NCBI GenBank assembly: GCA_022826505.1
Contig: JAJDUQ010000256.1
Location: 1 to 49,693 of the forward strand
DNA from: Gammaproteobacteria bacterium
GTDB lineage: Bacteria > Pseudomonadota > Gammaproteobacteria > HK1
Reading direction: 5' to 3'
Length of the DNA stretch: 49,693 bases
Below the pieces are notes generated by a model. That model saw nothing but the letters and a program-made list of their open reading frames with translations, was not told where the DNA came from and did no database searches. Shown one piece after another: positions 34,026 to 47,101 of the stretch. How positions within the stretch are numbered: position 1 is the stretch's first letter; each line of letters begins with the position of its first letter. The position numbers and the translations under genes were made by a program.

Positions 34026-35633
34026 ATGTCTACAACCGAGCTACGCGAACGTCTGGATCGAATTGTGAGCGCCGGCAGGCGGAGCCGGATTTCCCGTCGG
34101 GACTTCATGATGCAGGCGACAGCCGCGGGACTGACGCTCACCGCGGCATCCTCGCTCTGGAGCCGGAACGCCGCCGCGGATACGCCGAAAAGGGGCGGGA
34201 CGTACCGACTGGGGCTTCACGACGGCAATACGGGCGACTCGCTCGACCCGGGCCAGTACCAGGCGATCAGCGAGATCCAGATGGCCCATACCTTTCGGAG
34301 CTATCTCACCGAAATCACGTCCGACAACGGGCTCGGCGGCGACATGGCCGATGCATGGAGCGCGTCGCCGGACGCCAAGGTCTGGACATTCGAGCTGAAC
34401 CCGAACGCGACGTTCCATGATGGCCGCAAGTTCACGGCCAGGGACGCCGTGGCTTCGCTCAATCACCATCGCGGCGACGACACGACGTCGGCTGCCAAGC
34501 CCCTTCTCGCCGATGTCACCGACGTCAGGGCGGACGGCGACCATACCCTAGTCATCGAGCTCAGCCAGGGGTTCGCCGACCTGCCCTGGGTGATGACCGA
34601 CTATCACCTCACCATGCTGCCGGCGAACAACGACGGCTCGATCGACTGGCAGAGCGGTATCGGAGCGGGGCCGTACCGGATCGTGCAAAACGAGCCGGGT
34701 GTGGGCGCGAAGCTCGAGCGCCATGAAGGCTGGCATCGCGAAGGCGCGTATTTCGACGGTGTCGACATCACCATTCTCAACGATCCGGCTGCCCGGCAGA
34801 CGGCAATCATCACCGGCGGCGTGGACGCCATCTCGTCGGTCGATCTGAAGACGCTGGCCCTGCTCGGCCGGAGGCCGGACGTCGAGGTCGACAACGTGCC
34901 GAGCGGCTCGGCCATCACGCTGCCGATGTTCTGCGACCATCCGCCCTTCGACAACGTGGACGTCCGGCTCGCGCTCAAGCACGCGATCAACCGCGAGGAC
35001 ATCGTCGAGAAGGTGCTGTTCGGAACGGGAACCCCGGGCAACGACTTCCACGTGTCTCCGAACATGCCGTACTGGCCGGACATCGAGCAGCGAAAGTATG
35101 ACCCGGACCGGGCCAGACACCACCTCAAGAAGGCGGGCATGGAGTCGCTGCGCGTCGAGCTCTCTGCCGCCGACAGCGTCTTGTCCGGTGCCGTCGACAT
35201 GGTCGTGCTCTACAGCGAGCATGCCAAGCAGGCCGGCATCGAGATCGTGCCCGTGCGCGAGCCCGCCGACGGCTACTGGTCGAACGTCTGGCTGAAGAAG
35301 CCGTTCGTGTTCGTCAAGTGGGGCGCGCGTCCGACGCCGGACAACATGTTCACCCTGGCGTACAAGGCGGACGCGCCCTGGAACGAGGCGCACTGGAAGA
35401 ACGACCGCTTCAACGAGTTGCTGCTGCAGGCGAAGGCCGAGCTCGACGAGGCACGGCGAGCCGAGATGTATCGCGAGATGTGCCAGATAGCGCGTGACGA
35501 CGGCGGGACCATCATCCCGCTGTTCGTGAACTTCGTGTATGCGCGGCGCAGCAACGTGCGCCATGGCCCGAGCGTGGCGGCGAGCTGGGAGTGTGACGGT
35601 GCCCGTTCGGCTCATCGCTGGTGGTTCGCGTGA
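34026..35633 (+). CDS. Tat-exported ABC solute-binding protein, peptide/nickel family
   Basis: 535 residues from ATG 34026, with AGGAGG nine bases upstream. A twin-arginine signal is visible (RISRRDFMMQATAAGLTLTA), so the protein is exported folded. The mature part starts KRGGTYRLGLHDGNTGDSLD and has GLGGDMADAWS, NATFHDGRKFTARDAV, GAGPYRIVQNEPG and the late VRLALKHAINREDIV. All are typical of family-5 binding proteins for peptides or similar ligands. As with the first copy, no permease or ATPase gene is next to it. A decayed hipA gene lies tail to tail with it. Confidence 0.92.
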   Translation: MSTTELRERLDRIVSAGRRSRISRRDFMMQATAAGLTLTAASSLWSRNAAADTPKRGGTYRLGLHDGNTGDSLDPGQYQAISEIQMAHTFRSYLTEITSDNGLGGDMADAWSASPDAKVWTFELNPNATFHDGRKFTARDAVASLNHHRGDDTTSAAKPLLADVTDVRADGDHTLVIELSQGFADLPWVMTDYHLTMLPANNDGSIDWQSGIGAGPYRIVQNEPGVGAKLERHEGWHREGAYFDGVDITILNDPAARQTAIITGGVDAISSVDLKTLALLGRRPDVEVDNVPSGSAITLPMFCDHPPFDNVDVRLALKHAINREDIVEKVLFGTGTPGNDFHVSPNMPYWPDIEQRKYDPDRARHHLKKAGMESLRVELSAADSVLSGAVDMVVLYSEHAKQAGIEIVPVREPADGYWSNVWLKKPFVFVKWGARPTPDNMFTLAYKADAPWNEAHWKNDRFNELLLQAKAELDEARRAEMYREMCQIARDDGGTIIPLFVNFVYARRSNVRHGPSVAASWECDGARSAHRWWFA

Positions 35634-35689
35634 CGATCTGAAGTTCGACCGCGTTTGGAAATTGCGGGGCCGGGCCGGGATACGGAAGT

Positions 35690-36397
35690 CCCGGCCCGGA
35701 TGGCCGCACTGGTGTCTGTGAAGACCGAACCTGCGGAGGCAAAATCCAGACCGCGTGCCCGGGCGAGCGTCAGCATGCCATGCTCGACACGCGGATGGTT
35801 CCAGCGGTCGTCGTTGCGGCCGAATTTTGCGATCCAGAGACCCTGGTCGTCCTGAACCACCGTCTTGGGGCGGGCACCGCCCATGGATGTGCCGAGCACC
35901 CGCAGCTCTTCGGCCGACGCCCGACCGAGCCGGCGAGCTCCGGATCTTCGGCGATCGGCACATCGGCCGCCCGCTGGAGCATTGCAAGCTCGAGCGTGCG
36001 GTTGAACCGGCGCCGCGGAGCGGGAGGCTCGACGTTCAGGCCGAATCCGAGCGCTCCGGCGCGGTCGTCCGGCCCCTGCATCAGATAGTCGAATTCGGCG
36101 AGTCCCCCGAGACCGGCACTGCGCTCGGTCACGCGCCGTCCCCAGTAATCGGGCATGGAATCCCGGATGGCGCCGAAGAAGCCCTGCATGCGCGCCGTCT
36201 CGTACACGTCGGTGGAGAGGCGCAACTCGACCGGATCGAGCTCGACCGCATCGGCCCGCTTCCGGTAGGAGCGCCCGTACACGAACCCGGCCGACCGCCG
36301 CCGAGCCGTCGTCGTCCCATCGGAAGCGGCCCGCGGTCACGAACTCCGTCGCGCCCGGCGGCACGGTGTAGACGAAGCACTCGCGCTCAGAAGTCAT
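35690..36397 (-). pseudogene. HipA-like kinase toxin, frameshifted and truncated
   Basis: Starting at 36397, the frame encodes a HipA N-terminal domain (MTSERECFVYTVPP, GRFRWDDDGSAA). Homology then moves to a second frame near 36285-36295 and continues YGRSYRKRADAVELDPVELR, FFGAIRDSMPDYWGRRV, AEFDYLMQGPDDRAGALGFG. It returns to the first frame near 35920-35935 with EELRVLGTSMGGARPKTVVQ and IAKFGRNDDRWNHPRVEHGM. Homology ends near 35690 before most of the kinase lobe, including the catalytic loop. Two frameshifts and the missing C-terminal half make a functional toxin unlikely. The start overlaps the end of the antitoxin gene, the standard hipBA order. Confidence 0.8.
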
Positions 36398-36718
36398 CGC
36401 TCAACGTCCTGCGAGGCCGGGCAGTTCTGGGACTGCGGGCGCACTCCAGGGTCGTGCCTTCCTCATCGCGGTCCGGATCGGCAACGTCGCACACGTGATC
36501 GAGCAGGTTCAGCGCCCACAGCGCACCCAGATAGGCGGCGATGCCGGTCGTCGGCTCATATCGCTCACCACGAACCGGGACACGCCCACACGCCGCGCCA
36601 GTTGGTGCTGCGGCATCCTGCGTCGCAGGCGCGCGGTGCGAATGTTCCGCCCCAGTCGCTGCAGAGCTGCCTCGACGGCGGCAGGGGGAGATCCAGCGAT
36701 TCGAGTTGGACGTGACAT
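36387..36718 (-). pseudogene. HipB-like HTH antitoxin, frameshifted
   Basis: ATG at 36718 begins MSRPTRIAGSP, then an HTH segment LGRNIRTARLRRRMPQHQLA and RRVGVSRFVVSDM. After that the homology shifts frame near 36560-36575 and resumes YEPTTGIAAYLGALWALNLL, which is the second half of an XRE-type HTH, to a stop at 36387. The stop overlaps the hipA start by about ten bases. Upstream is an AT-rich region with an inverted repeat that would suit HipB binding. One frameshift in the middle of the DNA-binding domain implies inactivity. Confidence 0.72.
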
Positions 36719-36734
36719 GTCGTTTTCCAATTAC

Positions 36735-36794
36735 ATTTGGCATTGGAATGTTGGCTGCAAATATCAGTACGTGGGCGACATTTCAATGCCAAAT
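36735..36794. promoter_or_regulatory. Long inverted repeat in AT-rich hipBA promoter region
   Basis: Two 16-base arms, ATTTGGCATTGGAATG at 36735-36750 and CATTTCAATGCCAAAT at 36779-36794, pair with one mismatch across a 28-base spacer. They begin 17 bases upstream of the hipB start. Paired operators around the promoter are normal for HipB-type autoregulation. The 36720-36880 stretch is strikingly AT-rich compared with its neighbours. Confidence 0.6.
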
Positions 36795-36834
36795 CAAATC
36801 GTTTTGTTCCTTTCAATCATCATGAAATCCCAAA

Positions 36835-36850
36835 ATGTTATCCGTAACAT
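36835..36850. promoter_or_regulatory. Palindrome upstream of pglW
   Basis: ATGTTA, four bases, TAACAT: a perfect dyad about 200 bases before the pglW start, in the same AT-rich stretch as the hipBA operator. It could bind a regulator of the BREX operon or belong to hipBA. A TATACT hexamer at 36975-36980 is a possible -10 box for pglW, without a good -35. Confidence 0.35.
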
Positions 36851-37051
36851 ACAAAACAGTGAATTGGTCAAACCTGAGACTGTGCCACCCGCAACCGGCA
36901 GCGACGGCGCATCATGGAGGCCACCAATTTCGGTCCACACGCTCATCGGAATGATGGGCGACGCTGGTGCCGACTATACTGTGCCGGAGCCAATAGCCGG
37001 GCCCGGACGTTCCGGCTCGATGGGTTGCCCCTTCCGCGTGATCGAACGGCA

Positions 37052-40000
37052 ATGAATCCTCCCCGCTGGACCGAGATCACCCCCTCCGAGTACGCGTGGG
37101 AGCGCGAGGCGCTCGACTACATCAAGGCACGCCTCCCGGACAGCGAGCCGTTTCGCGCATGGTCGAATTTCGAGTTTATCGCCGAGGACGGCAGCATCAA
37201 CGAAGTCGATCTGCTCGTCGTATCGCTCCACAAGGTCTACCTGGTCGAGATCAAGAGCTGGAGTGGCGCGATCTCGGGCGACCAGAGCACCTGGCGACGT
37301 GAAGTCGACGGCAAGGAGTTTCTCGTCGACAGTTTGCTCCTGCTGGCGAACCGGAAGGCGAAGAAGCTGATTGGTCTGCTGAAGACGCAGAAGGCGCTCG
37401 CCAGGCAACGCAGACCCTATGTCGAGGCCGTCGTCTTCCTGTCTCGCGTTGGTGTGCGGTGCCGGCTCGAAGGCCGGGCTCGGGCAGGGGTGCACCTCTC
37501 CACGGAGTCCGAACGGGACGGTCATCCGAACGTCCTCGAAATTCTTGGCGGCCATGCGGGCTTCGATCCGCGCCGGCCGCCGCAGCGCATCGACCGGTCG
37601 CTCTCCCGGGCCTTCGCGCGCGCCGTGGAGCAGGCGGGAATCCGTCCCTCGCAGCGACAACGGCGCGTGGCCGACTACGTGCTGCGAAACCTGCTGCTGG
37701 AGACCGATGCGTTTCAGGACTGGGAAGCCGAGCACGTGTCGGTGCCGGGATCGAAACGCCGGGTCCGCATCTACCCGCTCGCGCGGACTTCATCCGAAGC
37801 CGTGCGTGCCGAAGGGCGGCGCGCGGCAGAGCGGGAGTACCAGTTGCTCGACGGCATCACCCACGACGGCATTCTCCGCGTTGAATCCCTCACCAGCGCG
37901 GAGCAGGGACCGGCCCTCGTCTTCGAGCATGACCCGGACGCCGAACGCCTGGACCGCTTCCTCGAACGCCGCAACGCCGACGGCCTGGACCTGCCGACGC
38001 GCCTGGACCTGCTGCGCCAGTTGGCGGAGACACTGAAGTACGCCCACGAGCGTCGCCTCTACCACCGGGCACTGACTCCGCAGAAGGTGCTGGTGACCGA
38101 TGCGAACGCCGAACGACCCAAGCTGAAGATCTTCGACTGGCGGACCGGCGAGCATGCCGCGCCGCTCGGCTCGAACACGTCCGGGTCACCGGGTTCCGGT
38201 GCTCTGTCCACACTTGGCCTCTCGGGCGACGATGAGGGCGACGTCTACCTCGCGCCGGAGACCGCCCACGGACAGTTCATCGCGGAGAAGCTCGACATCT
38301 TCTCTCTCGGCGCCATGGGCTTTCGACTGTTCTCGGGACAACCGCCGGCATCCACCGTCGCGGCCCTGAACGCGCGGCTGGCAAACGCAGGTGGCCTCCG
38401 GCTCTCCGATGCAGTCGACGGTCTCCCCGCCTCCCTCCAATTGGTCGTGGAGTCCGCAACCGATCATGAGGTCGGCAAACGCCCAAACTCCGTCTCCGAA
38501 TTCTTGGACCTGCTCGTCGAGGCGGAGCGGGAGCTCGCCGACGTGCGCGAGGAGCAGGAAGCCGTCGTTCACCCCCTTGATGCCAATCCGGGCGACATGC
38601 TGGAGCACGGCTTCCTGATGGAACAGCGCCTCGGCAAGGGGTCCACTGCCGTCGCCCTCAAGGTGGAGCACGATGAAGGCAGCGGAGTGCTCAAGGTAGC
38701 GCTCGATCCCTCGCTCAACGAGCGCATCAGGCGCGAGGGGGAAGTGCTGGAATTGCTGCGCCATCCGAACGTCGTCTCGTTCCGTCGTTACGTGGAGTTG
38801 TCCGGACACGCGGCATTGTTCATCGCGATGGCCGGCACGGAGAACAAGACCGGCACCTACACCCTGGCGGATCGCATCCGCGAGGAAGGACGCCTCTCTC
38901 TCGACCTCCTGCAGCGTTTCGGGAGTCAGTTGCTGAACGTCGTGCAGTGGCTGGAGGAGAACGGCATCTCCCACCGGGACCTGAAACCCGACAACATCGG
39001 GGTATCGGCGAGCGCCGCGGACAAGTCGCTGGCCCTGGTCGTGTTCGACTTCTCGCTCGCGAACACCCCGGCAGAGAACATCCGCGCGGGCACCCCGCAG
39101 TACCTGGACCCATTCCTGCCGCGCCGCAAGCCACCGCGCTGGGACGTCTACGCGGAGCGATTCGCGGCCGCGATGACGCTCCACGAAATGGCGACCGGGA
39201 ACCTGCCCCGGTGGGGTGACGGCTCGACCGACCCCTTGCTGGCCGACGAGGAGGTCACCGTCGACGCCGAGTGGTTCGACCCGTCGGTGCGCGACCCGCT
39301 CGCCGAGTTCTTCGCCAAGGCGCTGGCCAGGGACTACCGGTCTCGTTTCGACAGCGCGGAGGACATGTGCCGTGCGTGGTCCGGTTGCTTCGAGGCAATC
39401 GACATGCAGACCGCAGGCGATGAAGAAGGCCGCGATCTGCCAGGTGAGTTCGACGGCGTGACGCGAGAGACGCCGCTCCTCGCGCTCGGTCTCAGCCCTC
39501 GCCTGCTGAATGCGCTTGACCGACTCGGAGCGCATACCGTCGCCCAGCTAGTCGGCCTTCCCCCCATACGCCTGTACCGCAACAAGGGCATCGGACAACG
39601 CATCGTCAAGCTCATCCGCGAGCTGTCGGAGCGTCTGGCGGAGTATCTCGCGGAGCACGAACGGACCCTCGACACCACGACCACCGTCCACAGTGACGAC
39701 CACCCGGTCGATCCCGCCGTCTGGAGCATCGATCTCCTGGCGTCCAAGCTCGTCTCCACCCACATCCCGGACGAAGAAGCTCGCTTGGTGCGCACGGTGC
39801 TGGGGGTCGAGGGCAGACTCGGTCTGCTGCCTGCCCATCGGAAGGTCGCCGAATCGCTCGGTGTCGCGCCGACCGAAATCGCCGGCGCCATCCGACGCGC
39901 GCGGGACCGTTGGGCCAGGCATGGCTGGATGGCACCGCTCCGCGATTCGGTGGCGGCGCTGGTCTCGAAGTACGGCGGCATCATGACGGTGCGAGAGCTC

Positions 40001-41266
40001 GCGGAGGCACTGGCCGCGACCCGGGGCTCCACCGAGACCTGCGAGGCACGCCTGCGGCGGGCGGGCGCAGTGGCCGCGGCCGCATTGGAGATGGAATCAG
40101 CGCGCGAGCAGTGCCGCTTCCGGGTGCAGCGCCACGACGCATCAAACGGTGCTTCGACACTGATTCTCGCTACAGAAGCCCTCGACCCGGCGCTCACCGC
40201 TTCGATGGAATCGCGCGCCGACTGGGTTCGGGAGCTCGGCAAGCTGGCGGACGACATCGCCGGCGCCGACCCACTTCCCCCACCAGCGCGGGTCACGGAG
40301 GCACTCACGGCGGCAGCGCCGCCGGCGGGCATGCAGCCGCTTGCTCCGGACAGGATTCTGCATCTGGCGGTGCAATCCTCGGCGCACGCCGCGATCTCCT
40401 CCCGGGGCGAGCTGTATCCACCCGGCATGACGGCGGAGCGGGCGGCGAAGCTCGGGGCCAGCTCTCTGCTCGGCCCGACGAAGCTCTCCGAGCGAGACAT
40501 CCGGAAACGTGTCGCAAGCCGCTACCCCGAGGCGGAGCCGCTGCCGGGACGACCCTCGCTGGATGACCTGCTGGAGAAGGCGGGGCTCCGGCTCGAATGG
40601 GACGAGCCGACCCGCACGTACCGCTCTCCGGTCGCGCGTTCGAGCTACGCTAGCAGCGCGTCGACCGTTCGCTCCTCCGCGCATGGCGAGGACGGTGCCG
40701 ACGACGCGGTGTCGCTGGACGAGCGTCTGGGCCGAGTGGTCAAGACGCGCGGCTTTCTTGCACTGTCGGTCTCGCTACGGCATCTGTCGCGCGTCGAGCG
40801 GTACCTCGCGGCGGCGCTGGAGTTGGCGCCCTTCAGCCTCGAGGCCGGGCTGATTCGTCACATGAAATCGGTTGCCGCAGAATTGGGCGCGGACTGGAAG
40901 GTCGTGGTCGCTGCCGATGCCGAGCCCGTGGGCAGCAAGCACCGTCGGAATCTCGATCAGCTCGTTCGCCGTGCCGTGCCGGGATTGGCACACGAGGTCA
41001 CGACCGCGCCGGAGCCGTTGCTGCTCACGCACCCCGGACTGCTGGCCCGCTACCGTCAGCTCGACGTTCTGGCCAATGTCCAGGAGGCGTGCCAGCGGGG
41101 GATGGCGCCGGCGGCGCGGCTCCTGTGCATCGCAGCAGACGATGCGGTGAACATGCCGGTGATCGATGGGCATGCGCTGCCAGTGGTCTTCTCCGCCGCG
41201 TGGATGCGACCGGGTCGCGCCTGGCTCTCCCGCACCGAAGCCCCTCGATCGGCACACATGCATTGA
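37052..41266 (+). CDS. pglW: PglW, NERD-kinase protein of type 2 BREX
   Basis: 1404 residues from ATG 37052, where the family sequence begins; the frame is open about 46 codons further up. Domain order: a NERD nuclease-related domain with D53 and the E66-I-K68 motif (VYLVEIKSW); a first kinase-like lobe whose catalytic loop is YHRALTPQK at about 337-345, lacking the HRD aspartate and the asparagine, so a pseudokinase; then a full Ser/Thr kinase with glycine loop LGKGSTAVAL at 527, HRDLKPDN at 641-648 and DFS in place of DFG (VVFDFSLA). A long C-terminal helical region includes HhH-like and HTH-like stretches (DRLGAHTVAQLVGL). In Streptomyces the PglW kinase is part of the Pgl phage-growth-limitation system. 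It is the first gene of the plus-strand BREX locus, 49 bases before pglX. Confidence 0.93.
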   Translation: MNPPRWTEITPSEYAWEREALDYIKARLPDSEPFRAWSNFEFIAEDGSINEVDLLVVSLHKVYLVEIKSWSGAISGDQSTWRREVDGKEFLVDSLLLLANRKAKKLIGLLKTQKALARQRRPYVEAVVFLSRVGVRCRLEGRARAGVHLSTESERDGHPNVLEILGGHAGFDPRRPPQRIDRSLSRAFARAVEQAGIRPSQRQRRVADYVLRNLLLETDAFQDWEAEHVSVPGSKRRVRIYPLARTSSEAVRAEGRRAAEREYQLLDGITHDGILRVESLTSAEQGPALVFEHDPDAERLDRFLERRNADGLDLPTRLDLLRQLAETLKYAHERRLYHRALTPQKVLVTDANAERPKLKIFDWRTGEHAAPLGSNTSGSPGSGALSTLGLSGDDEGDVYLAPETAHGQFIAEKLDIFSLGAMGFRLFSGQPPASTVAALNARLANAGGLRLSDAVDGLPASLQLVVESATDHEVGKRPNSVSEFLDLLVEAERELADVREEQEAVVHPLDANPGDMLEHGFLMEQRLGKGSTAVALKVEHDEGSGVLKVALDPSLNERIRREGEVLELLRHPNVVSFRRYVELSGHAALFIAMAGTENKTGTYTLADRIREEGRLSLDLLQRFGSQLLNVVQWLEENGISHRDLKPDNIGVSASAADKSLALVVFDFSLANTPAENIRAGTPQYLDPFLPRRKPPRWDVYAERFAAAMTLHEMATGNLPRWGDGSTDPLLADEEVTVDAEWFDPSVRDPLAEFFAKALARDYRSRFDSAEDMCRAWSGCFEAIDMQTAGDEEGRDLPGEFDGVTRETPLLALGLSPRLLNALDRLGAHTVAQLVGLPPIRLYRNKGIGQRIVKLIRELSERLAEYLAEHERTLDTTTTVHSDDHPVDPAVWSIDLLASKLVSTHIPDEEARLVRTVLGVEGRLGLLPAHRKVAESLGVAPTEIAGAIRRARDRWARHGWMAPLRDSVAALVSKYGGIMTVRELAEALAATRGSTETCEARLRRAGAVAAAALEMESAREQCRFRVQRHDASNGASTLILATEALDPALTASMESRADWVRELGKLADDIAGADPLPPPARVTEALTAAAPPAGMQPLAPDRILHLAVQSSAHAAISSRGELYPPGMTAERAAKLGASSLLGPTKLSERDIRKRVASRYPEAEPLPGRPSLDDLLEKAGLRLEWDEPTRTYRSPVARSSYASSASTVRSSAHGEDGADDAVSLDERLGRVVKTRGFLALSVSLRHLSRVERYLAAALELAPFSLEAGLIRHMKSVAAELGADWKVVVAADAEPVGSKHRRNLDQLVRRAVPGLAHEVTTAPEPLLLTHPGLLARYRQLDVLANVQEACQRGMAPAARLLCIAADDAVNMPVIDGHALPVVFSAAWMRPGRAWLSRTEAPRSAHMH

Positions 41267-41315
41267 GCGATCTCGGAATGAATGCTGGTTACTACCGACG
41301 ACAGACGGCATTGCC

Positions 41316-45263
<3,948 letters not shown>

Positions 45264-45309
45264 CTTTCGTTTTCTGCAAGTACGACGATTCCATCGACGG
45301 AGAGATCCG

Positions 45310-46359
45310 ATGACGCTCCTCAGCAGCTTCAAGGTAGTCCACTACCGCGGGATCGACGGCTTGTCTCTACCTCGCCTCACCCCCGCCAATCTGGTGACCG
45401 GCGTCAACGGTGTCGGCAAGACGGCGCTGCTCGAAGCGATGTGGCTATTTTACGGGCGATACAACCAGACACTCCTTTGGAACAGGCACGTACATCGCTA
45501 CAACCAGCCCGTTCTGGATCCTGTTGCACGATTGTCGGGCGACCTATTGGAGCTCCATGGCGTGGAGAACGGATCAAGCCACCAGCTCAGATATGTATTC
45601 GAGAAAGCAGCGGACAATGCGCACGTCGCGACGCCTGGAGACGCCGCGGAGCGGAAATTCTCACAGCTTCCCGTCGTAGGACACATCACAACTTGTATCG
45701 ACGGTGAGCTGGTGGAGGGAAATCCCCCTGGAGGGATGCAAACACCCTGGGGACTGATCACCCTGCAGAACCCGGTATCTCCGACACCACGACCGAGTTG
45801 TGTCATAGAAGGGACGGATCTTCAATTCGAGACGTGGGGTGAGCACCTTCAACGATATTCGGACATCGTCAGAGAAGGCCGAAAAGAGGATCTGACAAAC
45901 GCCATCAATCTGCTGCTCCCGAAGGTCAGAGGTCTGGAGATGCTGGCGGACGACGCCGGAGGAACATATCTGTCGGCGGTGATTGCCGATGGACGACAGT
46001 TACCACTTCACGATCTCGGCGGGGGAGTCGTCCGACTGTCCCGCCTGCTGCTGAGCTTCTTCGCATCCCGCAACGGCATGCTGCTTGCAGATGAGATTGA
46101 GAACGGTATTCATCACTCCGTATCGAGAGAAATCTGGACTCGTGCCCGCCAGTGGATGGACCAATGGAACGTACAGCTCGTCGCCACTACTCACAGCGCC
46201 GAGTGCATCGATGCGGCGATGACGGCGTACGAGGATGCACCCGAAGACTTGTCCATCCACAAGCTCTTCGTGAACGAGAAAACGGGTAAGGTTCAGGCGG
46301 CCACGTTCAGCGGAGAATCGCTCGAAGGTGCGCGCAATCTCAACCTGGAGGTCCGGTGA
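45310..46359 (+). CDS. OLD/ABC-type AAA ATPase, PARIS AriA-like partner of a TOPRIM protein
   Basis: 349 residues from ATG 45310, with a GGAGAG site upstream, 46 bases after pglX. It begins FKVVHYRGIDGLSLPRLTPA, the first strand of SMC/OLD-like ATPases. Walker A is GVNGVGKT at 31-38, a signature-like DLGGGVVRLSRLLL at 235-248, Walker B MLLADEIENG at 257-266 and a switch histidine in TTHSAE at 293-298. This is the AAA_15/AAA_21 type that pairs with TOPRIM nucleases in OLD, Gabija and PARIS. Its stop overlaps the start of a TOPRIM-like gene by one base, so they form a two-subunit unit. It is not a standard BREX component; type 2 BREX usually has pglY directly after pglX. It likely senses infection or BREX inhibition and gates the partner effector; that role is inference. 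Confidence 0.8.
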   Translation: MTLLSSFKVVHYRGIDGLSLPRLTPANLVTGVNGVGKTALLEAMWLFYGRYNQTLLWNRHVHRYNQPVLDPVARLSGDLLELHGVENGSSHQLRYVFEKAADNAHVATPGDAAERKFSQLPVVGHITTCIDGELVEGNPPGGMQTPWGLITLQNPVSPTPRPSCVIEGTDLQFETWGEHLQRYSDIVREGRKEDLTNAINLLLPKVRGLEMLADDAGGTYLSAVIADGRQLPLHDLGGGVVRLSRLLLSFFASRNGMLLADEIENGIHHSVSREIWTRARQWMDQWNVQLVATTHSAECIDAAMTAYEDAPEDLSIHKLFVNEKTGKVQAATFSGESLEGARNLNLEVR

Positions 46360-47024
46360 TGCTCCGGAATGCAGGGCCTGACAGGCCGCCGTCACGAATT
46401 TGTTCGGACTGGCTGTTGCTGGTCGAAGGTAGGGATGAGGTCAATCTGTTCAACGCCCTCATGAAGCACTGCTTCGACGCAGAGCCGCAGATCCAGGTGA
46501 TCGAAGCCGGCGGCAAGGACCAGTTTCCCGCGAACCTGCAGGGCATACGCACCGCCGCCGAAACTCGCCCCACCCTCCGCGCGATCGGCGTCGTCCGGGA
46601 CGCCGACGAGGACGCCGGCGCCGCATTCCAAAGCGTCTGCGACCACCTGCGAAACGTTGGATACCAACCACCGAGAGTCCACGGCGAGCTTTCCGGTGGC
46701 GAGCCGTCGATCGGGGTGTTCATCGTGCCGGACGGCGTCGATCCAGGTGCCATCGAGACCCTGTGCCGGCGTTCCAGGGAAGGCGACGACGTATCCGGGT
46801 GCGTCGACGAGTACCTGCGGTGCCTGGACGAACGCGGCGTCAAGAGTTCTTCGAACCGCGACAAGACCTTTGCCCACGCCTACCTCGCAGCCATGCGGAA
46901 CCCTGTAGCACGGGTAGGGGAGGGTGCGCGACAGGGCGCGTGGGATTTCGGCTCCCCGGCATTCTCGGAGCTGTCCGGATTCTTGGGCAGACTTGTCGCG
47001 GTCGGTACCGCGGTCGGCCACTGA
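46359..47024 (+). CDS. TOPRIM-like (DUF3226-type) protein paired with the ATPase
   Basis: 221 residues from ATG 46359, which shares one base with the ATPase stop (TGATG), strong evidence of coupled translation. The TOPRIM core is visible: E23 in LLLVEGRDEVNLFN, then VIEAGGKDQF, and the acidic pair D81/D83 in IGVVRDADEDAGAAF. The C-terminus has SNRDKTFAHAYLAAM and FLGRLV, as in DUF3226 proteins. TOPRIM partners of OLD-type ATPases are nucleases; AriB of PARIS cleaves tRNA when released by AriA. This protein is smaller than AriB (DUF4435), so it is an analogue, not a clear homologue. It would be the effector of the pair. Confidence 0.75.
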   Translation: MLRNAGPDRPPSRICSDWLLLVEGRDEVNLFNALMKHCFDAEPQIQVIEAGGKDQFPANLQGIRTAAETRPTLRAIGVVRDADEDAGAAFQSVCDHLRNVGYQPPRVHGELSGGEPSIGVFIVPDGVDPGAIETLCRRSREGDDVSGCVDEYLRCLDERGVKSSSNRDKTFAHAYLAAMRNPVARVGEGARQGAWDFGSPAFSELSGFLGRLVAVGTAVGH

Positions 47025-47101
47025 ACCGACCACGCGCACCGATCGGTTCGGTCCCAGGGACGACGCGGCCATTCGAACGCGTGACCGCGGTACTCGGAAC
47101 C

